Positions 1 through 12,060 are shown, counted from the stretch's first letter. The stretch is 64,000 nt of DNA from Alentia gelatinosa (GCA_950022655.1 OX465584.1:6705694-6769693); one strand, 5' to 3'. The notes: generated by a model from the sequence alone, not told the origin. Numbers and translations are program-made.

Positions 1-600
1 CTGTCAAGTCTCGCAGTGATTCGGTTCATATTCGGATTATAGTTCATAAACCTGTGATTTTAGCATGCAAAGTGAGTTATAACAATGATCTCTGATGGTA
101 AATGAGATTATTATGATTGATTCTAAATGATTAAGATTGAATGAACAATCAAGAAGCTTATTTCGAAGTACATGATGATTCAACCTCATTATGGACAGGA
201 CTATTTTTCCGGAATTTCCTGCAGGAGATTCTCACATGCCAGAATCTCCGGGTAGCAAATTCCAGGTGCCCTATACATTTCCTATGGAGACTACGTAATA
301 GGTGGGTAATAAAAAAACACCTTCCTATTCTACAGTTATATATTGGATAGAAATACATTCTAGATGTGATTATTTCATCACGTGAGCTCCGAGCAGAACG
401 CCGAGTTCTGCGCGCGCACCCGGCGTCATACCAGACGAGCTCTGATTGGATGTTGAGTTGGCGTGAGTTGGCGCATGCTCTTGGCCGGGGGCCGAGGTCT
501 GGGTTGAGGTCAAGGTCAGTGTGCTGCTGAGCATTCTGGGTAAGGTTCTTAGGACTGCTGTCTGGACTGGGTAAAAGAAACAGAGGCTGTTTATTAAAGA
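1..600. other. Intergenic DNA, no gene seen
   Basis: No convincing coding frame. The only item of note is a direct pair of nuclear-receptor half sites, AGGTCAAGGTCA, at 507-518. The same motif occurs inverted at 5004-5016. This matches the extended half-site bound by ERR/SF-1 type receptors, but a 12-bp match alone proves little. Confidence 0.5.
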
Positions 601-899
601 TTAATAAGGAACTGCACCGAAATCCATAGCCACTGAAAATATGCTATGACTTTTGGTTACGGAGCAATTTCACGAGGCAAAGCCAAAATGAAGGACATAT
701 TGTCAGTGGCTATGGATCGAGTACGGTTCATATCTTATCTCACCCCTATCACTCACTAATTGATCATAATGTGTGACATCATCCCCCATCGAGTATTTCT
801 CTAGAATACTCCATGGGCGTTGGGTACATGTTCCCAATGTTTAGCCTATGGGGAAAAAAATACCAGGGGTGAGATAAAGAACTAGATTGCGATTAATAA
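601..899 (-). mobile_element. Two-module foldback element, family A (subfamily A2)
   Basis: A long hairpin (about 603-730) is built on arms reading ATCCATAGCCACTGA and its inverse, with the apex GGCAAAGCC at 676-684. It is followed by module 2, which opens with TTATCTCACCCC at 735 and closes with GGGTGAGATAAA ending at 878. The same pair of modules, in opposite orientation, recurs at 42034-42328 and 60122-60417. No coding capacity. It is probably a non-autonomous DNA element; the transposase class is unknown. Confidence 0.7.
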
Positions 900-1269
900 A
901 CCATGTATCTATTCTTGGGTCCTCTCCTACGCCATTTTCTCTTAATCCTTACGATATATACGATAGATACACGGTAAAATAAACGATGAGATGAAACTGG
1001 GCCTTCTGCATCGGTTCATCTCGTCGTCAATTTTACTGCGCATTTATCATGTACAGCCACGGTAACTCTGTTTCTGTATAGTCCTCTCCTATGCCATTTT
1101 CTTTTAATCCTCTAGTCTTACTTATGAGAGTTCATGATAAAAGACATCCTACTGTAAAGTTCTAGTCTATACATTCATATCGTGACCAATTATATTGGTT
1201 CCTATGCTAAGAGATTTAGTCATCATATTTATTAGTATGAAAATGACTGCAATAGGTGAGTCACCATTT

Positions 1270-1695
1270 TGTAGCAGCTCCTCCCTGTCTTGATGTTGAC
1301 CGCAAAGCAGCCATCTAGTGAATGGCATGTTTACCCTCATTATCGCTCACTCTAGTTCACAGTCTGGCCACATGGGGGCAGGGCGCTCTGACATGACACT
1401 AACACCTGCATTGTTAGTGACATGAGTGGCCCTCCTGGCATGTGCGACAGACCGGAAAGAGACTGGTCAGTCCTGATTGGCTGTTGCATCAATAGCCAAT
1501 CCCAGTACAGAGTTTACAAGCTTATCCTGTACCCAGATGCCACCTGGTGATTGTATATAAGTTGGATGAACCTGTCATTAAATCAGTTAAGTTCTTGACT
1601 CATAGCAGTACATAGTACACCTGTGTTAGAGTTCTTGCTCCCTTCTTCTTAAGGTCTACACCTAGGTAGTCTAGGCCTCTAGGCCTTACACTACC
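1270..1695 (+). promoter_or_regulatory. TATA/CCAAT promoter-like block, possible solo LTR
   Basis: An inverted pair of CCAAT boxes (GATTGGCT at 1475, AGCCAATC at 1494) lies about 60 bp upstream of TATATAA at 1554-1560, a conventional pol II layout. The block starts TGTAGC and contains TTACA near its end, so a solo LTR is possible, but I found neither a clear target duplication nor a second copy. A CTCF-like string (CCACATGGGGGCAGGG) lies near 1368. No open reading frame of note follows. It could equally be a cellular promoter. Confidence 0.35.
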
Positions 1696-1715
1696 TTCAA
1701 ACCCTGGAAAAGCTC

Positions 1716-1826
1716 AATTTATGATTTGTACGGAACTCGGCGCAAACGCCTCAATCCGTACGAACCATAAATTCTCATCTCGTTTTGTGGCTTGTACAGC
1801 ATGGTCAGGTCGTTTTATATAAATAC
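1716..1826. mobile_element. Foldback element, family C, partial
   Basis: Inverted arms contain TTTGTACGGAACTC and its inverse around the apex GGCGCAAACGCC (1739-1750). The outer arm is present only on the right (GGTCGTTTTATATAA). Related copies lie at 5589-5705 and 25017-25167. Confidence 0.6.
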
Positions 1827-2483
1827 GTTGCCGTGACGTCAGAGCAATGGACGCTCCCCGGGAATGGTTTCCGGACGCTGGTTGCCCGAGGGACGCCACT
1901 ACGTCAGCGTCGCGGGACGCAGACGATATTTCACGTCGGCGTCTTGATTGAAGATCCCAGATTAAACCTGGTTCCCCGTCGTCTTTCATTATAGTCCCCG
2001 TAGCGCTCTCTAGTGGCAACAACTGGTACCCCGCCTTGTGCATCCGTGTACCCGACAAAACTACAAAAACATGTTTTTCGTCTGCATTATCGAGACAAAC
2101 AAGGCTTAGTCCCACTGGATTCTGATGTTTAGACGGGTTTCAGAAAGTTGTAACAAACAGTAGCACCGAAGCTATCAATTAATTGTTGTTTATTCTTGGC
2201 GATTTATAAATAGACAATGAACGATTGTTTTATGGACAGGCAGCCGTAAACCACGAGGGTTTGACGCGTTGTAATACACGAGCGCTAGTGGTAAATTGGA
2301 AGCAGAGTTGATAAGATCATTGCAGTAGCCCTATTATCCAAACCACACGTAATAATAGCAGACTTCAAGTTTTTGTCTTATAGACGAAGTTGGAAAACGC
2401 CATTGATATAATCAATATAACCTTTTGAGAGCAAGAATCAGCAACGTTGTAAGTTGAGTAAAGTTGGGGTTGAGTATTAAAGT

Positions 2484-2695
2484 GTAGTAAAGTGGGCAGT
2501 ATTTCATACATGTTCGGCCATAGGTGTATAGTACTATATATCCATGGCCGAAATACTACCCGCTGCTAGGGGTGACGTATAGATAGTATTCGGGCGCACT
2601 GTGCCCGTAGTGAATGGCTATGAATCGGTGACTTAGAATGTGAATAAAATGGCGTTTTCTCATAAATATTAACTAAATAAAGGTGCTTTGTTAGC
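2484..2695. mobile_element. Family D module, partial
   Basis: The block ATACTACCCGCTGCTAGGGGT followed by GTGCCCGTAGTGAATGGC and a TAAAATGGCGTTTT end matches parts of the family D copies at 50675-51010 and 61899-62199. The hairpin module is not evident here. Confidence 0.45.
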
Positions 2696-2699
2696 ATAA

Positions 2700-3120
2700 G
2701 AGTGGGAAGTGCTTTTTGGTTTGTATAGCATTCCTGTTATTAAAAAAGGATTAAAAAAAATACAAACTGGAAATGTGGTGTGGATATATTCCATGCTACC
2801 AGGGTCCAATCATCAACAAAATATATTATAATAAGAAACCCTAGTGACTGCAGGATGCCTTCCTCAGCCTTTATTCCCATGAAATACTTTGCTCCACCAA
2901 CCTACTTGGAGAAAGCTGACTATGATCATTGTAGCCTGAAGAGAGAGTGGGAAAGCTGTAGTAGTCAGTTCAGTATAAATAAAATATACAACATGAAAAC
3001 TGTGTGGGTTGGCTCTGAGTCTACGACCCTATCTGGCCTGGTGCCATCATGGCTCAACCAGCTCATGTACTCACCTTTTTTTAAATAAGTTCTTTATTAC
3101 GTTCGATAGTTGCCTCACTG
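2700..3120. other. Intergenic DNA
   Basis: An open frame of 102 codons at 2780-3088 has no recognisable domain or signal and looks like chance. No repeats recognised apart from A-runs near 2740-2760. Confidence 0.4.
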
Positions 3121-3123
3121 GCT

Positions 3124-3486
3124 TTAGAGTAGACGACTAAATCATGGAAGACTGTAGATCGTCAGTCCTATAGTCGTCAGGTGGTGGCAATGTCCACTGC
3201 AAAAGTCGTCAACCTCAGAATATACCCGAGCGTTTACATTGACGACTATAAGTTTTCACAGAACCGCCGTCTGTGTAGATGACTAATTCAAGCCCACTTG
3301 AAAGAGTCGCAGGCATCAGAGCATGTCCAATAGTCGTCAGGTGGTGCCTAATTGTATAATCTGATGTAACCAGACGATCTGCAGTCACCACACGCTTGGC
3401 ATTTACATTAGACGATTTCTATCATTTTACTGCTGAACGTCGTCAGGAGGTGCAAAATGCAGAATCGTCTAGTGATAATGCCGGGT
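3124..3486. mobile_element. MITE-like repeat, family J
   Basis: Contains repeated GTCGTCAGGTGGTG and TAGACGACT words and closely resembles 14051-14400. Internal words occur in both orientations, so the element is foldback-rich. No coding capacity. Confidence 0.65.
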
Positions 3487-3783
3487 ATCGCCCTTCCTGG
3501 CAATACAGGGAGGGGAGTGTTCTTCAGTAAAGACAATCGTTAATACTGATCGTTTTGAGGCGTCAGTATCGTAGAGGATTGACCAACGATCGTTGGCTGC
3601 GACACATAGGGCAGTTTGAGGAGTTTCATAGTACTGATAATCGTGGGGTATCGTAGGTGAAATTGTTGGCCAAATCCACTGGCCTGCCTCCCGTGCTAAA
3701 GACGTACATCAATGCAACCTATACATTCCTATAATCTCAATGATGCCACCTAGCGGGAATACTGTATGCCAGTGGATTCTCAA

Positions 3784-3884
3784 GGCTCTAAGGCTAGTTC
3801 ATTAAGAATGTGTCTCCCATAGAGCGCAGTGAGAACCTTGTACACAATACGACTTAGAGAGTGTGAGATCTTATGAGAGGTGTG
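3784..3884 (-). repeat. Dispersed ~100-bp repeat shared with 26.7 kb
   Basis: Reverse complement of this stretch aligns by eye along about 100 bp with 26706-26806. Shared words include CTCATAAGATCTCACACTCT and AGGTTCTC.CT.CGCTCTATG. Its nature is unknown. Confidence 0.6.
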
Positions 3885-3889
3885 CATTC

Positions 3890-5150
3890 CATTCGAAAAA
3901 AAAATCTTTATCCTATCTCCACCTCTGTCCTTGATTCCCGAAAGCTTCCTTCCTACTGCTTCAATCTCAAATATCTACTTTGATCTTTAAGAACTCATCT
4001 CTGACATTGTAAAGGACGACAGTCCACTGCTGCGGGCTTGGGTTACACCAGGGAGGGACTCACATGGACTCTGCCCCATCCTGGCCAAGATGAGATGATT
4101 GCTGGTTGGCCTCATTGAAGCTAGATTAGGTTTCAAGAATCGGGGGTTTGCCTAATATTGAAAGAATGATAATATGATTTCCATTCTGACAGAATTGCAA
4201 AAGGACACCAGATAGGCGGATTCAAGTCCAGATATCACAATATCGAATAAAGTGGCATGGTAAATGAGTGTTTAGGACATTTTCATTCGGTTCGAGATTC
4301 GCATTTTCAAATATTTTAATCTACTGCATTTATTATCCCAAGGGCAGTAGGTTTGAGTTTTGCATTTCCGACCACTTTTATCTACAGTATTTATTACCAC
4401 AGGGGCAGGATAGACAGGTGGCAAGATCTCTGTGATGGAATTATGTGCTGTGACATGCAGAATTTAGGTTGATGTGTTGTCACTGATTTCCCTCACTCCA
4501 AGACATCTCTAGAAGTTTTTGACTGGCTGCCTGTGTCATGTTTGCCATGGAACCCATTATCCTATCTATGAAGCGAGGGGGGGACCTACGGGACGATTCA
4601 AGGTCAATCTCGTTTAGAAAGCTGGTCGTGGGGGGCCTATGGGATCATTCGTTCAAAATATCGTACGCAATAGAACAAAGAAGGAGCATACGCAAAATTT
4701 CCGAAGTTTTGGACCCACCCACCCCGTGCGTACGTACTTTATGGATGGCCCCTTGCAATAAAAAAAAGGAAGAAAAAAACCGGCCTTATATGTGAGTGAA
4801 CACATAGGCCAGGTTTCCTGGCAACAGGCAACGTGGCTTCACACTCTCCCAGCAGAGGCGTCGGGGTGGGCGGGCAGTGAGAGTCGGGTCGGAGTGCAGG
4901 TTAAAGGGGGTGAAAGTTGACCACCACATTATCGACTGAACGTCAATAGGAGGCGCCACGAGCTGTGGGAGGGTGTCAGGTTGTCACGTGACCCTCAGAG
5001 ACGTGACCTTGACCTTGGGCAGGACAGCCGGCGTTCAGGACGTAGGCGGAGAGGGAGATTTGGACACCGGAGAATGACCTCTACCTGATCTTGTGAGCGC
5101 ATCTTTACAGTCCTATATAGAAAAGTATCGATTCCAGAATACCCACTGTA
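3890..5150. other. Intergenic DNA, slightly GC-rich at 4.8-5.1 kb
   Basis: No supported gene; an 85-codon frame at 4538-4795 has no recognisable feature. At 4985-4991 there is TCACGTGA and at 5004-5016 TGACCTTGACCTT, the inverse of the motif at 507-518. This could be a regulatory patch but no transcript structure is visible. Confidence 0.4.
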
Positions 5151-5156
5151 TATAAA

Positions 5157-5174
5157 TATGTAATATATATATAT

Positions 5175-5208
<34 letters not shown>

Positions 5209-5213
5209 CATTA
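5157..5213. repeat. (AT)n microsatellite
   Basis: Almost uninterrupted TA dinucleotides with a few AA interruptions. Confidence 0.95.
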
Positions 5214-5588
5214 TATACATCGAATGACAACGTATTTATTATTCACCTCGGTATTAGTCATACATCCGTTGTTGGGGTGGTTGGTGTGTTTAATGCGCAT
5301 TCCATGGTGACACTTCTATATCCAGCTGCTATGAGCAGCTCTAACCGTTATTGCCACTTCTGTTCCAGCCTCCGACCTGCTCACTTGAGCAATTAACTGT
5401 GATTGAGAAAACTTTTTCTTGGCGGACTTTGGGAGGTCCCAAGTCTAAAATGGATCGGAATGTAAAGGCCAAGTCCACGACTCGTGGTTGTAAAAATGAT
5501 TTTCCTGATTATTCAGAAAATATGTAGCATATTTTACCTTGGAATACTTAGAGGTGGGTGTTGCATTGCTGTGAGTCAATTTTAGGGT

Positions 5589-5705
5589 ATTTATATAAAA
5601 CGACCTGACAATTCTGTACAAGCTACAAAATGAGATGATAATTTATGGTTCGTACGGAACGAGGCGTCTACGCCGAGTTCCATACAAATCCTAAATCATC
5701 ATTAT
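5589..5705. mobile_element. Foldback element, family C
   Basis: Left outer arm (ATATAAAACGACCTGACA) plus inner arms around the perfect apex GGCGTCTACGCC at 5663-5674. The right outer arm is missing, the mirror situation to the copy at 1716-1826. Confidence 0.65.
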
Positions 5706-5709
5706 GCAC

Positions 5710-7780
5710 TGTAAGGCCACTCAAAAAAACAAACTTGTTTCTCATCACCGCGCGCATCAGAAAAAACGATTTTAGAAGATTTTATTTTTTTATTTTTAAA
5801 TAGATGAATCTTGATATATTATGAAAGGTATGTGTATTTAGTATCAAATTAAAGCTCCTGATGTCAGGGATGCATTAAATGTATAGCCAGTAAAAATCTG
5901 GAAACCCCGCATAAGCAGACACCCCGCGTAAGCAGCCACTTTGGCCCGGATCGGAGGGTGTCCGCTTTTGCGGGGTTTTACTGTATTTCGCCATCTTTGA
6001 TATAGCAAAAAAACAAAAAAAAAAAACAAAAAAAAAAAACGCCCTCGTCATATTTTTCATGGCTTGGTGATGAGAAACAATTTTTTTTTTAGTGGCCTAA
6101 ATATGGTGATTTTCGATTAGGTGCCTCAAATCAACACTTTCTTTGTTTGACTTTGACACAATTTTCAGTCTCTAAAAATATACATATGTATACAATGCTG
6201 TTCTGTGTATATTGGTAAAAGATTATGCATAACCTTCCAGGGTCTCCTGAATTATAGTGGGTTTTTTGGGGGTTTTTTTAATTGGTATGATTTGTAAGTA
6301 CAGGACCTCGATCTGCTATCATACCTCAAGTAACAAGTGCGTTCGGTTACCTTATGTTGACAAATGTTGATTTCGTCACAAGTTTTTATGTATAGGTATA
6401 AATAGAAAACCACTGCCTCAAAAGACAAACAAGTAAAGATTTACAGTACAACAATGGCATTTTAATACAATGACATATAAAGTAACACTTAATACTAAAC
6501 AATTGATGAAGTGATGAACATAATAGCAGAGGATTTGGGAAATAATTTGCCTTTGTTGTGTTATATATTCAAAACCATCATGAGGTGTTTGTCTAGCCAT
6601 TTGTTTATAAAATGGACCTTCCCAATTTAGCCTACGTAGGTGGATGCCGGGCCTAATGTTCCCTAAGTCCTTCTACAAAGTACCTCCTAGTCTTCCATGC
6701 CAAACACACCTATGTGAACCTATTCCACATGGCTTCACACTCTTATTGAAAACTCCGCTATTATTATATACCTGTGGTAGTATATCCTACACATACGACC
6801 CGCTCCTACCCATGTCGTATTTATATCCGTATAATACCTAGGTGACGTACGGGGTATACATGTATGTGGTGTACGGGGCATGTACGGCGGCAAAATCCAA
6901 AAACTCGCTCAAAAGCAAAGTTAAAACTTGAATATTTTAAGGTATATAATAATACAAAAACAGGGATACTGTGTCTGTACGCGATTGATACACATTTCCC
7001 AAAGTGAAAACGCGTAGCCTTTAAGGTATATTTTGGCGGAGCATTTATGAACGATTTAACTCAGGAACAATAGCCATACAAAGTGAATATCATGTGGAAC
7101 TAAGAGTATTTCTTTCCACTTTCTAGTAGTATCACAAGGCCTTTCACAATCATCTTGTACCTGATGAATTTATAAAATGGCCTCGTCACCGTGTTTGATT
7201 TTGATTTAGAGATCAATACTATGATGATTTTGATAATAGGATATATAGGAATTATAGAATTTTATTTTCACATCGTAAAACCCATGTCATGTTTTTCAAA
7301 CTTTCACAGAATGTAGTAAATGTATCATACTACACATACAATCTTTAAAAACTATAGGTCACCGACCGTCAAATTAGACAAAACTTACATTTTGCCCTTA
7401 TAATTTTGGAATATCCTACAGATTACCAATTTCAATGTATAAATGGGGATATTCAAAAATCAGCAGGTGGTGCCACTGCCAATTGTAGGATATGCCTTTA
7501 AACCCACAGCAAGATAAATACTTCCTTGATGTTTCTCGGAATTGGATATTACAGTCAATACCGACGACTCCGTTATGAATAAAAATAGTTCCTCATTTCC
7601 ACCGACCAAGCTTTGTCATCATTTTAACGCATATTCAAGTACCCTCACCCAGACACCGTGTACAAATTACGACAAGATTGGATTACTGAAATGAATTACA
7701 AAATGGGGAGAGAAATTCAAATATGATGTTAAAGAAATCACCATTTCTTAGCAAAGTTTATTTGAGGATGATTTAGAGAA
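5710..7780. other. Intergenic AT-rich DNA
   Basis: No gene recognised. Near 6764-6870 there is a block with ATTATTATATACCTGTGG that resembles the edge of family D elements. A-rich and T-rich runs occur at 6005-6040 and 6080-6090. Confidence 0.4.
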
Positions 7781-7958
7781 AAAAAAATGACCTGTTTTAA
7801 ATACCGCTGCCGCCGCCACTCCTGTTCCTGCACAGCTTCACTAAGGAATCCCTTTGAAAAGGGACTCCCTGGATTGTGCCAATGGCCGTCCGGGCAGGGT
7901 GTAGTGTTTCTGTTGGCGGTTCGCCTTCACGCACACATCCTGGAGGAGTTGCCTTTAT

Positions 7959-8158
7959 GCCTCAGTCACACTGGCGCATTATGCCTCAGTCACAGTGGCG
8001 CATTATGCCCCAAACTGACACAATATGCCCTAGTCACACTGGCGTATTATGCCCCAGTCACACTGGCACATTATGCCCCAAACTGACACAATATGCCCTA
8101 GTCACACTGGCGTATTATGCCCCAGTCACACTGGCGCATTATGCCTCAGTCACACTGA
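7959..8158 (+). repeat. Left tandem array of a foldback element (24-bp unit)
   Basis: About eight tandem units of the kind CACACTGGCGCATTATGCCC. The inverse of the same unit forms a second array at 8476-8587, so the pair brackets a ~320-bp centre. Open frames here only reflect the repeat. Confidence 0.85.
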
Positions 8159-8475
8159 GGTAAAAAATGGCATTTCCCGTCTACGCACGTCTACGTTATT
8201 TTACATATTTTGAAATATACAAATGTGCGGAGGTGCGGGAGAAAGCGCAGAGATATATAAATCAAAGTCAGAATGTGTAAACAAACGTAAAGAAAACGTG
8301 GAATAAACGCATTGTCAGAATTATCCTTATTATATATGATTTTCAACTTATATCTATGTAATATGTAGAAAATATGCAGAATTTAACCCCAGGACGTTTT
8401 GGGACGGATTTGTGGATTTCAAACTGCGTAAAAGAATGTAGACATGTGTAGACAGGAAAACGCCATCTTTACGCC
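8159..8475. mobile_element. Centre of the 24-bp-array foldback element
   Basis: The inner edges are themselves inverted: ATGGCATTTCCCGTCTACG at 8166 and, inverted, GTAGACAGGAAAACGCCAT at about 8447. The middle has no coding frame. Architecture (inverted subterminal tandem arrays around a short unique centre) resembles foldback transposons of the FB/Galileo type; that is an analogy only. Confidence 0.6.
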
Positions 8476-8587
8476 AATGTGACTGGGGCATAATGCGCCC
8501 GTGTGACTGGGGCATAATGCGCCAGTGTGACTGGGGCATAATGCGCCAGTGCGACTGGGGCATAATGCGCCAGTGCGACTGGGGCAT
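8476..8587 (-). repeat. Right tandem array of the foldback element
   Basis: About five units of GTGACTGGGGCATAATGCGC, the reverse complement of the left array's unit. Confidence 0.85.
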
Positions 8588-9236
8588 GACTGCGGCTTTA
8601 CAGGGAGGAGCTGGAGCAGTTTGTGAGCAGCTCGCCGCCAGCCACACTGTTTGCCCGCGCCTCACTTCATCACGAGTCCACTTCTCTTCTCTTTTTTTCT
8701 CAGTTTTTTTTTCGTTTGTGACATTGGTCTATTCCTTCTTCCAATAGATTTCATTTCCCCTGCTGTGTAGACATTGAGTGGTTCTCTTTCTCTCTTCCTC
8801 CCTCCTGCTGTCCCAACACAGCCTCACCATACAAAAAAAAAAGAGAAATGTAAGATTGCCTTCGTTTAGCTATCGCCTACCAGCATCTCATTTCAGCTTC
8901 AATACCCTTTTCACGGGGAGACCAGCACACCGGTCTACACACATCCTCCCAGACAGACACACCTATAGACCAGTCTCTCCACACTACACAGACAAGGGCA
9001 CAGAGTGATTGCTAGTTCCATCATCATCCACCAGGAAATTGTATGATAGTGCTAATGTAGATAGTGGGGGGGGGGGGGTAAGCACTGTTATCAGTTGTTA
9101 GAATCTGTAGGTGATATTGAGACGAGGCTAAAATTGCTCAATAGCAAGATCCCAAAATATTTTTGATAAAATCCATTGATAATTGGTCCCGCCACCTGTT
9201 TTTTGGGGTGGGGTCTTGGGCAAGAAGGCCGCCCCT

Positions 9237-9529
9237 ACTATAGAGGAAAACTATGAGAGTTTAGAGAGCTTGTATCCCATCGAGTTTGAATCACGTAGTA
9301 ATTCACAAGGCGAAGCCGTATGAATTACCTAGTGATTCAAACGAGATGGGATCGAGCTCTGACACTGAACTTGAATGGGTTTCTGAATTTATCTCACCCT
9401 TAACATTCTAACACTCTATCATTTGTGACATAATCCCCCATTGGATATTTTTCCTAAATATCTAATGGTCATTAGATACGAGTTCCCAATGTTAAGTCTA
9501 TGGAGAAAAAATACCAGGGGTGAGATAAA
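9237..9529 (+). mobile_element. Two-module foldback element, family A (A1)
   Basis: Starts CTATAGAGGAAA. Hairpin arms carry ATCCCATCGAGTTTGAATCA and its inverse, with the exact apex GGCGAAGCC at 9309-9317. Module 2 runs from TTTATCTCACCC (9388) to GGGTGAGATAAA (ending 9529). Matches copies at 32774-33081 and, inverted, 46339-46636. Confidence 0.8.
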
Positions 9530-9588
9530 GCGCAATATCTATGTGCCATGTCGACCACCCTCCCGGACAGGCACACCTATAGACCAGA

Positions 9589-9801
9589 GGCCCAGTTAAT
9601 AATCTAGGATTGTACATGGAGACCCTTTTCTGTACCTCCTCGTACAAAGGTAATGTTAAACAATATTTAAGTTTGTTTGCTAAGACAGTCTTAGCCGTCC
9701 ATAAGGTCATCATCCATAAGTGTTGAATAAAGTTGACCCACATTGTCCCTGGCTGTCTATGGCATACAGAAATGGGTCTACATGTAGGATCCTAGATTAT
9801 T
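9589..9801 (+). mobile_element. MITE-like element, family T (GGCCC ends)
   Basis: Ends read GGCCCAGTTAATAATCTAGG and the inverse ATCCTAGATTATT. The interior GTTGAATAAAGTTGACCCA and CTATGGCATACAGAAA recur at 60869-61083 and, inverted, 16873-17038. Confidence 0.75.
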
Positions 9802-10090
9802 ATATACCTGTGTGCGAATATCTATGAAATACTGCCCGCTGCTAGTGGTGCAGTAATAAATATGTTCGTGCCTGCTGTGAGTGTGACTTAGTCATTAAAT
9901 TGTCATTTTTTTGTCGATTTAAGGCATATAATAATTAGCAAACGTCCTGACCGTGGACGAAACGGTTCCTGTTCTCGGTCAGTCGTCGATTTCATACTGC
10001 CTTCCACCTATGGCATCAGGCAATATGAAATCGATGACTGACCTCGAACAGGAACCGTTTTGTCCACAGTAAGGATGTTTCCTAATATTA
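9798..10090 (+). mobile_element. Two-module foldback element, family D
   Basis: Module 1 starts ATTATATACCTGTGTG and closes near AAGGCATATAATAATTA. Module 2 is a hairpin with ~55-bp arms (ACGAAACGGTTCCTGTTCTC and inverse) around a short loop near TTCCACCTATGG. Nearly the same element lies at 61899-62199. It abuts the family T element to the left. Confidence 0.8.
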
Positions 10091-10570
10091 TTAACCCTTT
10101 AAGGACGGCCACCTGTGGCAGAGCTGTCACCATAAGAACGGGTGCTAGTGATAGTGCATATCTCAGAGGACGAACACATTTTGGATAAAGTCCTAATTTG
10201 ATGTTTCATCACGTGAAATTATTGGTAATCAATAATATTTCACTTATTTTAGCTTACTAATATTAATTTTGATATCATACCTGCATTTTCTGAAGATTTC
10301 ATATATATTGATAAATCTTTTTCTTGTCAAAAACAATTTTATAGGTTTAAGAGAAATGATGCATGATTGTGGTATGATATGTTAGTATATGTTTACTGTG
10401 ATGTATTGTGGTATTAAATGGAAGAACGCTGCACTGCGCGGCGAATTGTATATCGTCATTTTTGTTTGATCAAATAAAAAAATTAAATTTTTTTTAAAAA
10501 AATGCCTTGAGGCATCATTCGGCCTGGGCTAGTTGATGCCTCAAGGCATCATTTGTCGTTAAAGGGTTAA
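10091..10570. mobile_element. piggyBac-type MITE (family S)
   Basis: Flanked by TTAA at 10091-10094 and 10567-10570, with ends CCCTTTAAGG and its inverse TTAAAGGG. TTAA target plus CCCTTT ends is the known piggyBac signature. Near the right end is a hairpin ATGCCTTGAGGCATCA ... TGATGCCTCAAGGCAT. Non-coding. Confidence 0.75.
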
Positions 10571-10574
10571 ACTG

Positions 10575-11050
10575 GTCCCAGTCTGAATAGGGTGATTGTG
10601 GCCCCTAAGATTCGAGGCCGTCCCAAGGCGCTAGAAAATATCATGTAAGGAGGTCAGGGTGAAGGTCAGGGTTTGCTGCGAATGCAGTCATTGGCTACTC
10701 GGTCTACTGTATTCCTTATATGGAATTAAGGTAATGGGACAACTCCATGGTGGAACACCTGCCCACACAGACAGACACACCTATAGATCAGTCTCACCAC
10801 ACACACTCCACACAGACCAGCACACAGTTTCACTGTCTGAAGAGCCAAATCGACTCTGCTCTTTTCAAACATTGATGACAGCGGGGAATCAAACGCCAGT
10901 CAATGGGGGCGTCCACAGTGGCTTCTAGGGTGTTTAAATACTGCTGGTAATACTGTCTGCAAGTACCACACAGCATTCCCACGCTCAGTATTCCCACCTT
11001 CCCACGCAGGGATATTGTGTGGGAACGCAACGTTATAGCGTGGGAACAGA
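10575..11050. other. Intergenic DNA
   Basis: No gene supported. Contains a pair of short direct words ACACACCTATAGA also seen at 8958 and 9573, suggesting another dispersed repeat that I could not delimit. Confidence 0.35.
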
Positions 11051-11053
11051 TTC

Positions 11054-11353
11054 TTTATCTCATACCTCTGGGTTTTTTTCTCCATAGATTTAACATTGGG
11101 AAACTCGTATCCAATGCCCGTTGGGTAATTAGAAAAAATATATACTTAATGGGAGATTGTGTTACAAAGGTTTGCCCATTAGTCATTGTGAAGGTCGAGA
11201 TAAATTTATAAACCTATTCGTCTTTACGGTCAGAGATCGATCCCATCTCGTTTGGAGCACTACGTAATTCACGCGGCTTCACCTTGTGAATTACTACACT
11301 ATTCAAAGTCGATGGAATACGAGCACTGACACTAAACCTTCATAAATTTCCTC
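11054..11353 (-). mobile_element. Two-module foldback element, family A (A1)
   Basis: Module 2 (TTTATCTCATACC to GGTCGAGATAAA) is followed by a hairpin with arms GATCCCATCTCGTTT and inverse, apex GGCTTCACC (11275-11283), a one-base variant of the common apex. Ends TTTCCTC. Confidence 0.75.
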
Positions 11354-11849
11354 AGTAATGCAGTTGCTACTAAGCTGTATACATAGGTCTTTTCTAGCGA
11401 TCAATTGATTACCTATTTTCTCAAAACTACAATAATCTAAAAATGGGTTTTTACTCTGTGAAAATCAACTTTTTAATATTTCTAAAATTATATATTCTAT
11501 TGTAATATAATCATAATATTGATCACTAAATCAAAAACAAGCACGGTGACCCCCGATTTTCAAATTAGATATGTGTTCTAAAACACTTAGAGATCCTCAT
11601 ACTCAAGTCATAGGAAATTGCCATGGGTTTTAATTTTCGAGACAAATTGTCCGATATACCTTTTAACTGCAAGAAAACGGAATAACCAATTGGGTGATTT
11701 GTAAACCGTTGGTCGCTAAACCTGCATGGCTCAGGATTACCTCTGAACTTGCTGACCAATGGATCAGTCGCTAAGCTGTTTGACCATTCGACTGGTCTCT
11801 GAACCGGCTGACCCGGAGCCTAATTGCTGGATTGGTTAATCGATAGCGA

Positions 11850-12060
11850 GGCAGCGATAGCACGTGACCGCTTTACAGCCAATGGGAGAGCAGCATCCAA
11901 ACGGAAGTGCGTTATGAGAGAGCGTCCGAAAACAGCAGACGACATTTCTCGGACGCTTCATTAGAGACGCACTGAGACTGATATCACGTGACCCGCTCTC
12001 CACTGAGAGGAGAGAAACGCTCGTCTGCTCGGCTTTGTTTCGGTAACGATTTCATATCAA
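11850..12060. promoter_or_regulatory. Promoter-like cluster (CCAAT, ETS, CACGTG)
   Basis: AGCCAATGGGAG near 11877, ACGGAAGTGCG near 11899, and CACGTGAC near 11861 and again near 11985 lie within 130 bp. The words AGCGTCCGA and its inverse TCGGACGCT also occur in this patch. These are motif classes common in animal promoters, but no exon is recognisable beside them. Confidence 0.35.

Noticed and set aside
7959..8158. CRISPR-like array
   Set aside because: The 24-bp units are directly tandem with no variable spacers and are mirrored by an inverted array; the DNA is eukaryotic.
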